A stretch of DNA of 5,478 nt. Source: a candidate division WS6 bacterium GW2011_GWC2_36_7 (lineage in GTDB: Bacteria > Patescibacteriota > Dojkabacteria > SC72). Made by a program: the position numbers and the translations under genes. The stretch spans positions 1 to 5,478 of the forward strand of contig LBSF01000040.1 of the NCBI GenBank assembly GCA_000991805.1, written 5' to 3'. Shown here piece by piece: positions 1 to 5,478 of the stretch. The notes under the pieces were generated by a model. The model ran no database searches and was not told the DNA's origin. It saw nothing but the letters and a program-made list of their open reading frames with translations. Numbering within the stretch: position 1 is the first letter of the stretch; each line of letters begins with the position of its first letter.

Positions 1-770
1 CTTGTGTATGTATCCATGACGCTTTCCGCTGTGGTGGTATTTAATGTTACTGCTGTTTTAGTCTCGTCGATAATGTCGATTCCTTGTTCAAGCATTAGGA
101 ATGAAAGAATTTCTGCGGCATGTGTGACATTTGATGATGTCCCCATAGCTAATCCTGCTTGTGTGATTTTCCCAGTTGAAGTTTTTTTTGTTAACTTTTG
201 TGAAAGCTCTACAAATGAATCCCAATCTGTAGGAGGTGTGGTTACACCTGCTGCTGTGAGTAGTTGCTTGTTGTAGAATACGACCAACCCATCTATTTCT
301 AAAGGCATAGCATATATATTTCCATCTTTGGCTGTGAAATCTGCAGTAGCGGTAGGGTAGAAAGTTGTTGAATATGTAGATGAAGTCATTACTGTACTTG
401 GAAGTGGGTATAGGTATGTGTAGTACTTTGGTGTCCATGTGTTGTGGATTCTAAAGATATCTGGTGCTGGCTCTGATGAGGTAGATGATTGTTGTAAACG
501 TGTGTAGAGTCTACTTTCGTAGTTGGTATATGTTTGTTGTGAGTAGAGGATGGTAACGCCTGGATGTGCAGACTGATATTGATCTATGAGTGGTTGCATC
601 ACAGAGGATGGTTCCCACAGTCCCCAATATACTAGTTCTCCAGTTACAGTATTTGTATTGGTATTACTTTTTGAGTTGGTATTTACCAAAAGTAATACAA
701 CGGTTGTAATTACTACCACGACTAGTGCAATTCCTGCAAAGAGGATAGCTGTCTTTTTCTTAGGATCCAT
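1..770 (-). CDS. Extracellular solute-binding protein, ABC sugar-type importer (partial, 3' end outside window)
   Basis: The minus-strand frame is open from ATG at 770 to the window edge (256 codons). Residues 1-7 are Lys-rich (MDPKKK), residues 8-29 form one hydrophobic helix, and residues 30-43 are a Ser/Thr/Asn linker. The exported domain then starts with 'GELVYWGLWEP', followed near residues 152-195 by 'YAMPLEIDGLVVFYNK' and 'PPTDWDSFVELSQKL', which is the pattern of family 1 solute-binding proteins (SBP_bac_1). Such proteins capture a sugar or similar solute outside the cell and deliver it to an ABC permease. There is no lipobox cysteine after the hydrophobic segment, so the protein is probably held by an uncleaved membrane anchor. 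It lies 35 bp after the sortase stop, probably co-transcribed. An in-frame ATG at 788 would add six residues (MIDLKT); neither start has a clear Shine-Dalgarno motif. The ligand cannot be told, and no permease gene is in view. Confidence 0.85.
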   Translation of the reverse strand, partial: MDPKKKTAILFAGIALVVVVITTVVLLLVNTNSKSNTNTNTVTGELVYWGLWEPSSVMQPLIDQYQSAHPGVTILYSQQTYTNYESRLYTRLQQSSTSSEPAPDIFRIHNTWTPKYYTYLYPLPSTVMTSSTYSTTFYPTATADFTAKDGNIYAMPLEIDGLVVFYNKQLLTAAGVTTPPTDWDSFVELSQKLTKKTSTGKITQAGLAMGTSSNVTHAAEILSFLMLEQGIDIIDETKTAVTLNTTTAESVMDTYT

Positions 771-805
771 TGTTTTGAGGTCTATCATTTCATATCTGTT
801 TAATT

Positions 806-1609
806 TTAAATTTGTCTTTCTGCTACCACTATTAATCTTTTTGTTCCGATTCCGAGTGGCCAACAAGTCATTAATGTTACTGTCTCTTTGTTGTTTTGTG
901 ATTCTAGTATTGAGAAGTCATCTGGAGAAACGATCTTTTTACTTCTTACGATGTATTTTAGTACCTTTTCATCTTTTTTAATATCTACTTCTTCTCCCAC
1001 ATCTATATTACTCAATCTAGAGAATATTGTCTCGGGTAAGTTTTGGTGATTACTAAAGAAGCTTTCTACCGCGCTGTGACCGTAGATGAAGGAGTTGCCT
1101 CCATCTCCTGGGAGTGGTGTTCCTTTGAAATGTGCTAATCCTTGCTTAAGGAATTGGTTGTAAACTTTGTCATTGTAGCTATCTACATTTGCCGATATTT
1201 TAATATTTACTATCCCAATACTCTTAATATCTATATACATGTCTTTGTCGTAGTCCTTGTCTATGATTACTGTTTTTTGTGTTTGTGTTAATGGATCGTA
1301 ATATTGTGAGCCTCCTCCGATGCTTCCTAATTCTGATGAGAGGTTTGCAAAGTAGCTTTTACCTGGATCATAGTAGGCGAGTTGTGATTCAATATATGTT
1401 TGGTAGGATTCGGGTACTGGATCTACCTTTGAATCTGCTCTTACTTGTTCAATCATTCCGTCTATGTATGACTTGGCTAGTGGGATTACTTGGCTTCCAA
1501 TGATTACTAGGCCAATTACAGCTAGTACGACAGATATATATATTCTTGTCTTCTTTACTTTGGTTTGGCTTTCGGTTTGTATGTTCCAATCGGGATTTTG
1601 CATAACCAT
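806..1609 (-). CDS. Sortase family transpeptidase, membrane-anchored
   Basis: This is a complete 267-aa protein. A short cytoplasmic N-terminus is followed by one membrane helix at about residues 22-48, then an extracellular stalk (about 50-120) and a sortase beta-barrel. The catalytic residues are visible: His178 in 'FIYGHSA', Cys249 in 'TLMTC' and Arg258 in 'GTKRL'. The segment '[19 protein letters not shown]' is typical of sortases. The enzyme should cleave a sorting signal on exported proteins and join the product to an amine acceptor at the cell surface. The class (D/E-like or a CPR-specific group) is not resolved, and no protein with an LPXTG-type signal is visible in the window, so its substrate is unknown. 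Two starts are close together, ATG 1609 and ATG 1603 (MQNPDW). A -10-like TAATAT ends just before 1609, so a leaderless message starting near 1603 is possible. It is the first gene of a minus-strand pair with the solute-binding protein. Confidence 0.92.
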   Translation of the reverse strand: MVMQNPDWNIQTESQTKVKKTRIYISVVLAVIGLVIIGSQVIPLAKSYIDGMIEQVRADSKVDPVPESYQTYIESQLAYYDPGKSYFANLSSELGSIGGGSQYYDPLTQTQKTVIIDKDYDKDMYIDIKSIGIVNIKISANVDSYNDKVYNQFLKQGLAHFKGTPLPGDGGNSFIYGHSAVESFFSNHQNLPETIFSRLSNIDVGEEVDIKKDEKVLKYIVRSKKIVSPDDFSILESQNNKETVTLMTCWPLGIGTKRLIVVAERQI

Positions 1610-1615
1610 ATATTA
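1610..1615 (-). promoter_or_regulatory. Candidate extended -10 box for the sortase operon
   Basis: On the minus strand the bases before the sortase read TGGTAATAT, an extended -10 pattern (TGn plus TAATAT) that touches the ATG at 1609. Only a poor -35 candidate (TTCCAA, 1639-1634, 18-bp spacer) lies upstream. If the box is real, transcription would begin near 1603, at the second ATG, giving a leaderless message. This is inference from position and sequence alone. Confidence 0.35.
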
Positions 1616-1645
1616 CCAGATTTGGTTGGGAAATTGGAAAAGCTA

Positions 1646-1672
1646 CTAGCAAATTGACTGAGCCTTTGCTAA
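1646..1672. promoter_or_regulatory. CIRCE-like inverted repeat between sortase and dnaJ (candidate HrcA operator)
   Basis: TAGCAAA (1647-1653) and TTTGCTA (1665-1671) form a perfect 7-bp inverted repeat with an 11-bp spacer. Read as 9-N9-9 it is CTAGCAAAT-N9-CTTTGCTAA, the same geometry as the CIRCE operator TTAGCACTC-N9-GAGTGCTAA bound by HrcA. The outer TAGCA and TGCTAA match, but the inner bases do not (11 of 18 positions agree). Its place 12 bp before the dnaJ ATG fits heat-shock repression. A second CTTTGCTA at 1677-1684 repeats the right arm 13 bp further on and runs into the start codon. The binding protein is not shown by the sequence. Confidence 0.45.
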
Positions 1673-1675
1673 AAT
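1670..1675 (+). promoter_or_regulatory. Candidate -10 box for dnaJ
   Basis: TAAAAT lies 8 bp before the dnaJ ATG at 1684 and overlaps the right arm of the inverted repeat, so a bound repressor would block it. No good -35 sits at the usual spacing: TTGACT at 1654-1659 is only 10 bp upstream. There is no Shine-Dalgarno motif between the box and ATG, which would fit a leaderless or near-leaderless message. Confidence 0.35.
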
Positions 1676-1683
1676 ACTTTGCT

Positions 1684-2778
1684 ATGGAAAAAAGAGATTA
1701 CTACGAAGTATTAGGTGTAGACAAAAAGGCAACTCAAAGCGAGCTTAAAAAGGCTTACAGAAACCTTGTTAAGAAGTATCATCCTGATTCTAACAAGAAT
1801 GATGGTGCTGAGGAGAAATTTAAAGAAGTACAAGAAGCATATGAGATTCTTTCAGATGAATCTAAGCGTTCTGCATATGATCAGTATGGTCATGCGGGGA
1901 CTGCTGGGTTTAATCCTGGTGCTGGTGGATATTCTGATTTTAGTGGTTTTGATGGTAATACTCCTTTTGATATGGGTGATATTTTTAGTTCTTTCTTTGG
2001 TGGTGGTAATCAAGGGTTTGATTTTGGATTTGGTAATTCTGGTAGAAGACAAGCACAGGGTGGTGCTGATATTCGTTACAGAGTGAGATTGAAATTTGAT
2101 GAGGCTATGGAGGGTGGGGAATATGAGATTCAGGTTCAGAGGGATGAGACTTGTGAGCATTGTGAGGGTACTGGTAGCGAGGATGGTAAGGTTGAGACTT
2201 GTTCTGTATGTCATGGGTCTGGTCAAGAGAGGCAGGTTAGAAATACAATACTAGGTCAGATTGCAGTTATGGGCGTGTGTTCTAAGTGTAAGGGTACGGG
2301 AAAGAGTATTAAGAATGAGTGTAAGGTTTGTGGTGGTAGTGGTGTTAATGCTACTTCTGAGAAGGTCAAGGTGAAGATTCCTGCTGGTGCATATGATGGT
2401 ATGATTTTGAGGTTTAGAGGTGGTGGTAATGCGGGTAACAATGGTAGTGCTCATGGGGATTTGTATGTTGAGATAGAGGTTGAGACTTCTTCTAAGTTTG
2501 AGCGTAGGGGTAATGATATTTATTCTGATGTTGATATTCCTATTTATATGGCTGTTCTAGGCGGTAAGGTTGATGTTGATACTGTTGCTGGTAATGTAGT
2601 TTTAAAGATTCCTAATGGTACTCAATCTGGAAGTATTTTTAGATTAAAGGGTAAGGGTGCATATATATTGAATGGTGAGGGTAAGAGGGGGGATCATTAT
2701 GTGAGGATTAATATACATGTGCCTGGGAAATTGAATAGGAAGGAGAAGGAGTTGTGGGAGGAGTTGAGTAAGGTGTAA
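1684..2778 (+). CDS. dnaJ: Chaperone protein DnaJ (Hsp40, type I)
   Basis: The 364-aa protein has the full class I layout: J domain at residues 4-69 with the HPD motif at 33-35, a Gly/Phe-rich segment at about 71-118, and a zinc-finger domain with all four CxxCxGxG motifs intact at 157, 173, 199 and 213. C-terminal peptide-binding domains run from about 225 to 350. It stimulates DnaK ATP hydrolysis through HPD and passes unfolded clients to it in the cytoplasm. Length is close to the usual 370-380 aa. I chose ATG 1684 because [11 protein letters not shown] is the canonical N-terminus; a TTG at 1654 would add ten residues without family support and overlaps the candidate operator. The gene ends in a tandem TAATAA. 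It stands without grpE or dnaK in view. The plus strand becomes very C-poor toward its 3' end (about 30 G to 3 C in 2701-2780). Confidence 0.97.
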   Translation: MEKRDYYEVLGVDKKATQSELKKAYRNLVKKYHPDSNKNDGAEEKFKEVQEAYEILSDESKRSAYDQYGHAGTAGFNPGAGGYSDFSGFDGNTPFDMGDIFSSFFGGGNQGFDFGFGNSGRRQAQGGADIRYRVRLKFDEAMEGGEYEIQVQRDETCEHCEGTGSEDGKVETCSVCHGSGQERQVRNTILGQIAVMGVCSKCKGTGKSIKNECKVCGGSGVNATSEKVKVKIPAGAYDGMILRFRGGGNAGNNGSAHGDLYVEIEVETSSKFERRGNDIYSDVDIPIYMAVLGGKVDVDTVAGNVVLKIPNGTQSGSIFRLKGKGAYILNGEGKRGDHYVRINIHVPGKLNRKEKELWEELSKV

Positions 2779-2798
2779 TAATTGAGAAATTTGCTTGA

Positions 2799-3068
2799 AT
2801 GACATGGCTTTCACAAAAAGTTGAAACGATTTATAATAAGTTAGGGTATTTTAACCTTAATACTTCTGTAATGATTAAATCAATAAGGGAAGACGTTTTT
2901 AATAGAACAAATCAGTTTTACTATGAGTGCGAAAATTGTGGTAAAAAAGGTGTACTTACGATTACGAATCTGTTTGTGAATATAGGAAATCAGGCTCAAA
3001 TTGAGGAGCTACAGAATGAGCCTTGCCCACATTGCGATAAAATTCTTTCATTCAAAAAAAACAGTTAA
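2799..3068 (+). CDS. Small zinc-ribbon protein of unknown function
   Basis: This 89-aa protein is not one I recognise by name. It has two cysteine pairs, C44-x2-C47 ('CENC') and C76-x2-C79 ('CPHC'), spaced as in a zinc ribbon, preceded by about 40 mostly helical residues and followed by a short Lys-rich tail. No membrane segment or catalytic motif is seen. It starts 20 bp after dnaJ, but its A-rich composition resembles the nuclease gene downstream, from which it is separated by 40 bp. It may therefore belong with that gene, and both carry a zinc ribbon, which suggests nucleic-acid or protein contact. ATG 2799 gives the longest frame; an internal ATG at 2871 would remove 24 residues but keep both cysteine pairs. 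No Shine-Dalgarno motif precedes either. Confidence 0.7.
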   Translation: MTWLSQKVETIYNKLGYFNLNTSVMIKSIREDVFNRTNQFYYECENCGKKGVLTITNLFVNIGNQAQIEELQNEPCPHCDKILSFKKNS

Positions 3069-3108
3069 AAAGTAAAAATCTGTTATTAAATTTAAAATAT
3101 AACTAATT
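3069..3108 (+). promoter_or_regulatory. AT-rich spacer with -10-like boxes before the nuclease gene
   Basis: The 40-bp spacer has only three G/C bases. It holds TAAAAT (3093-3098) and overlapping TATAAC (3098-3103), ending 10 and 5 bp before the ATG at 3109. There is no Shine-Dalgarno motif and no convincing -35. A separate promoter for the nuclease gene is possible, but in sequence this AT-rich such boxes arise easily by chance. Confidence 0.25.
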
Positions 3109-4902
3109 ATGGAAGAAAAAGTCTTAATCAGTGGTATATGTCCAGCATGTAAATCTCAATTAAATTTTGATGATTATGACAGGCAATATAAACTTGTTGT
3201 TTGTCCTAGTTGTAAAAATGTTTTTCAGATAGAAAAAGCAAAACAGCTTCAGGAAGGAATCTTGAACTCAAAAGAAGAAGTAGATAATGAAGAGAGTGAA
3301 GATAAGTATATTTCTCTTTCTTATGGAGCGAAACAACTAAAAAGTGGAAGGATTTCGAGCTATTATTGTTTTATTACACATGAGAAATTGAATCTTACAA
3401 AAAAAGTGGTTGCTGATTATCCAGAATTACTTACTATAAAAATAGAATCACAGGTAAATGCTTATGAAAGGCAATGGAAAGAACTAGAAAAAATTGCAAG
3501 AGCCAAAGATTCTTCCTTAAACGCAGAAAAAGAAATTGAAGAACATGAGAATCTTTTGAAAGACTCTTTAAGAAAAGTAATAAGGATAGATTGGAAAAAT
3601 TATCTAAAAAACGAGGAATTTGATATCCCAGAACCAGAGTTCAATGTCCCGGAACCAACGGAAAAAGATTCACTTCCAAAGAGAAACTTGTTGGAATCAA
3701 TTTTCTCAGGATATCGAGAGAAAAGAGAGATTGAAAGGTCGGAATATCTGAAAGAATTAAATAAAGAATGGAAAACAGCGAAGGAATTGTACAAGAAAAA
3801 TCTTGAAATATGGCAAAAGAATAAAGATAAGTTTGAAAAAGAACAAAACGATTGGAATGAAAGTATTGAAAAGCAAAAAGAACTTTATGAAAAAGGTGAG
3901 AAAGATGGAATAGAAACATTCTACAATTACTTACTAAAGGATTCTATATATCCTGCAAAATTCCCAGAAAATATAGAAGTGGAATATCACGAAGAAGAGA
4001 AGGCTTTAATTGTTGAATATGAGTTGCCAGATTTAGAAGATGTCCCTAAATTTAAAGGTGAAAAATATGTAAAATCAACAGGTCGAACAGAGCAGATTGA
4101 ATTATCAGAGTCTGCGCGTGAAAGTTTGTATGACAAAATTCTCTACATTATTCCTATTAGGACGTTACATGAAATCTTTAATAATGATGAATTTAATAAT
4201 ATAAGTAGTGTAGCATTTAATGGTTTCGTAGATACGTTAGATAAAGCCACAGGGAAGACAAAAATAGTTTACATAATGTCATTGTTTGTTAAAAAAGAGG
4301 ATTTCTTAGATCTTAACCTTGCAGAAATAGATCCAAAAGCATGTTTCAGAGGATTGAAGGGTATCGCAAGCAGTAAATTAAGTCAGTTAGCCCCTATAGC
4401 TCCAATTATGAATATGAGCAGGGAAGATAGGAGATTTAGAGAAGGTCATGATGTTATGGAGAATGTCGATGATACGGTAAATGTTGCATCTATGGATTGG
4501 GAGGAATTCGAGCATCTCGTGAGGGAAGTTTTCTCAAAAGAGTTTGGTGAAGCAGGAATGGAAGTAAAGGTTACCCAATCGAGCAGAGATTTGGGTGTTG
4601 ATGCTGTTGCTTTTGATCCTGACCCTTTAAGAGGGGGGAAGATTATTATTCAAGCAAAAAGATATACTAATACGGTCAAAGTTGAATCTGTAAGAGCACT
4701 TTACGGTATTATGCAAGATGAAGGAGCAATGAAGGGAATTATAGTTACTACATCAGATTATGGTCCAGATGCTTATAAGTTTGCACAAGGAAAACCGATT
4801 ACACTTATCAACGGGAACAATCTGTTGGCAATGTTAGAGAAATATGGACATAAGGCAAAAATCGACCTTAGAGAAGCGAAGAAAATAATGAACCAAAATT
4901 AA
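3109..4902 (+). CDS. Mrr-type restriction endonuclease-like protein with N-terminal zinc ribbon and coiled middle
   Basis: This is a complete 597-aa protein. An N-terminal zinc ribbon uses C11-x2-C14 and C32-x2-C35 ('CPAC', 'CPSC'). Residues about 110-270 are rich in Lys/Glu and likely helical or coiled-coil, broken by a Pro-rich linker at 172-190 (two 'PEPEF/PEPT' units). Residues 330-445 look like a separate compact domain. Residues 462-580 are a Mrr-type PD-(D/E)XK nuclease: 'DWEEFEHLVREVF' helix, then D498 in 'DLGVDAV' and Q515-A-K517, the usual acidic and QxK active-site pattern, all present. Mrr proteins cut DNA, often modified foreign DNA, so a defence role is likely. Target and trigger are unknown, and no methyltransferase is in view. 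It is much longer than E. coli Mrr (about 300 aa). ATG 3109 leads straight into the zinc ribbon. AAA and GAA codons dominate, unlike dnaJ. Confidence 0.88.
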   Translation: MEEKVLISGICPACKSQLNFDDYDRQYKLVVCPSCKNVFQIEKAKQLQEGILNSKEEVDNEESEDKYISLSYGAKQLKSGRISSYYCFITHEKLNLTKKVVADYPELLTIKIESQVNAYERQWKELEKIARAKDSSLNAEKEIEEHENLLKDSLRKVIRIDWKNYLKNEEFDIPEPEFNVPEPTEKDSLPKRNLLESIFSGYREKREIERSEYLKELNKEWKTAKELYKKNLEIWQKNKDKFEKEQNDWNESIEKQKELYEKGEKDGIETFYNYLLKDSIYPAKFPENIEVEYHEEEKALIVEYELPDLEDVPKFKGEKYVKSTGRTEQIELSESARESLYDKILYIIPIRTLHEIFNNDEFNNISSVAFNGFVDTLDKATGKTKIVYIMSLFVKKEDFLDLNLAEIDPKACFRGLKGIASSKLSQLAPIAPIMNMSREDRRFREGHDVMENVDDTVNVASMDWEEFEHLVREVFSKEFGEAGMEVKVTQSSRDLGVDAVAFDPDPLRGGKIIIQAKRYTNTVKVESVRALYGIMQDEGAMKGIIVTTSDYGPDAYKFAQGKPITLINGNNLLAMLEKYGHKAKIDLREAKKIMNQN

Positions 4903-5478
4903 ATTGTTTTTATAAAATTTACGAAGAAATTACCATTAGAGGAACGTTATGATAATGTTCAAGCTTACAAACTTATAGAAGAGGATCTTAAAGTTATATT
5001 TGCTTATGTGGATCCAAAAGGGAATAGTGATACATTCTCCCATAGAATTTATGAAGTTTTTTTACGAACATGTACAGAGTTTGAGAATGTGGCAAAACAA
5101 ATATTGAAATATAACAAAATATCTGCAATAGGGGATGGTTACAAGATGCAAGATTACTTTAAGCTAGAGAAGGATCTAAAACTATCGGATTATATGGCCT
5201 TAAATAATGCTTTGGGAGTGGAGATATACCCGTTCTTTTGTTTGGGAGGAGCTAAGAATTATGGAGAAGTAATGAAAAATTTTGGATCTGGATTCTGGTA
5301 CCAAGCTTACAATGAAGTAAAACATAATCGAAGCGAAAACTTCAAATTTGCAAAAATGGATAATTTACTTAGTGCAGTAGGGGGATTGGCTATTCTTTTA
5401 TTTACACAGTATGAATCGAATGCTTTTTCCCCTTACAAAGAAGCATCTTTCTATCAAATCGATAAAGATGGGATAACT
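4903..5478 (+). CDS. HEPN-like helical protein, partial; start codon non-canonical or missing
   Basis: One frame is open for 192 codons from directly after the nuclease TAA to the window end. Its amino-acid pattern looks like a real protein: 'LPLEERYDNVQAYKLIEEDL' (10-29), 'SHRIYEVFLRTCTEFE' (46-61), 'WYQAYNEVKHNRSENF' (132-147), then a helix 'LLSAVGGLAILLF' (155-167). The Ser-His-Arg and Tyr-Asn-x-x-Lys-His-x-Arg regions recall HEPN-like proteins of toxin and defence systems, but the classic Rx4-6H motif is not clear, so this is tentative. The frame has no ATG until 5146, which would remove the first conserved-looking segments. GTG occurs at 5008 and 5089, also too late. ATT at 4903 (abutting the stop) or ATA at 4912 would be the rare-start options. 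It shares the frame of the nuclease, so readthrough or a broken fusion is also possible. The 3' end lies outside the window. Confidence 0.6.
   Translation, partial: MVFIKFTKKLPLEERYDNVQAYKLIEEDLKVIFAYVDPKGNSDTFSHRIYEVFLRTCTEFENVAKQILKYNKISAIGDGYKMQDYFKLEKDLKLSDYMALNNALGVEIYPFFCLGGAKNYGEVMKNFGSGFWYQAYNEVKHNRSENFKFAKMDNLLSAVGGLAILLFTQYESNAFSPYKEASFYQIDKDGIT

Noticed and set aside
88..438. Second minus-strand frame of 116 codons
   Set aside because: It overlaps the solute-binding protein in another frame; only the longer frame gives a recognisable family and membrane anchor.
586..981. Plus-strand 131-codon frame
   Set aside because: It lies across the sortase 3' end and the solute-binding protein 5' end on the other strand; its hydrophobic composition is what the antisense of these genes gives.
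1654..1683. Upstream TTG start for dnaJ adding ten residues ([10 protein letters not shown])
   Set aside because: The residues are not part of the DnaJ family pattern and the bases overlap the inverted repeat and -10 candidate; ATG 1684 gives the canonical N-terminus.
1852..2454. Minus-strand frames opposite dnaJ, rich in Thr/Ile/Leu
   Set aside because: They are low-complexity antisense products of the G/T-rich dnaJ strand, with no family pattern.
2776..2800. Terminator after dnaJ
   Set aside because: Only a tandem TAATAA and AAATTT are present; there is no GC stem followed by a T-run, so read-through into the next gene cannot be excluded.
3600..3919. Two minus-strand frames rich in Phe/Ser/Leu opposite the nuclease
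   Set aside because: They are the antisense of the Lys/Glu-rich helical segment, so their composition is explained.
4900..4921. Terminator-like hairpin after the nuclease
   Set aside because: The stem is six A/T pairs with no G/C, and its T-run lies in the loop instead of following the stem, so it is unlikely to end transcription.
1..5478. CRISPR array, tRNA, rRNA or insertion-sequence ends
   Set aside because: No regularly spaced repeats, cloverleaf or long terminal inverted repeats were seen; nearly all of the window is coding.

Overview
The window looks like a piece of a low-GC bacterial genome, most plausibly from the Patescibacteria/CPR. The hints are a membrane-anchored solute-binding protein without a lipobox, a TLxTC-type sortase, starts that all lack a Shine-Dalgarno motif, and TAA at all four visible stops. 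No marker gene settles the lineage. No in-frame TGA is seen, so nothing suggests a recoded UGA.

The left part (1-1609) is a minus-strand pair: a sortase (806-1609) followed 35 bp later by an extracellular solute-binding protein of an ABC-type importer, whose 3' end lies outside the window. A 74-bp divergent intergenic region (1610-1683) separates the sortase from a complete plus-strand dnaJ (1684-2778). It holds a 27-bp inverted repeat with the geometry, but only part of the sequence, of the CIRCE heat-shock operator, plus -10-like boxes lying directly before both start codons.

The right part (2799-5478) is a plus-strand run of three genes: an 89-aa zinc-ribbon protein, a 597-aa nuclease with an N-terminal zinc ribbon, a long charged helical middle and a C-terminal Mrr-type PD-(D/E)XK domain, and a mostly helical protein (partial) whose 'YNEVKHNR' region recalls HEPN-like proteins. 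The last reading frame begins in the same frame immediately after the nuclease stop codon and has no ATG/GTG/TTG at a sensible place. It is therefore an ATT-started gene, a readthrough or fusion product, or a damaged gene.

Base composition changes near 2780. To the left the plus strand is strongly G-over-C whichever strand is coding. To the right it is A-rich with little G/C skew. I read the right half as a recently acquired island, probably for defence against foreign DNA, inserted after a housekeeping chaperone gene. The defence role is inferred from the Mrr domain and the gene company.
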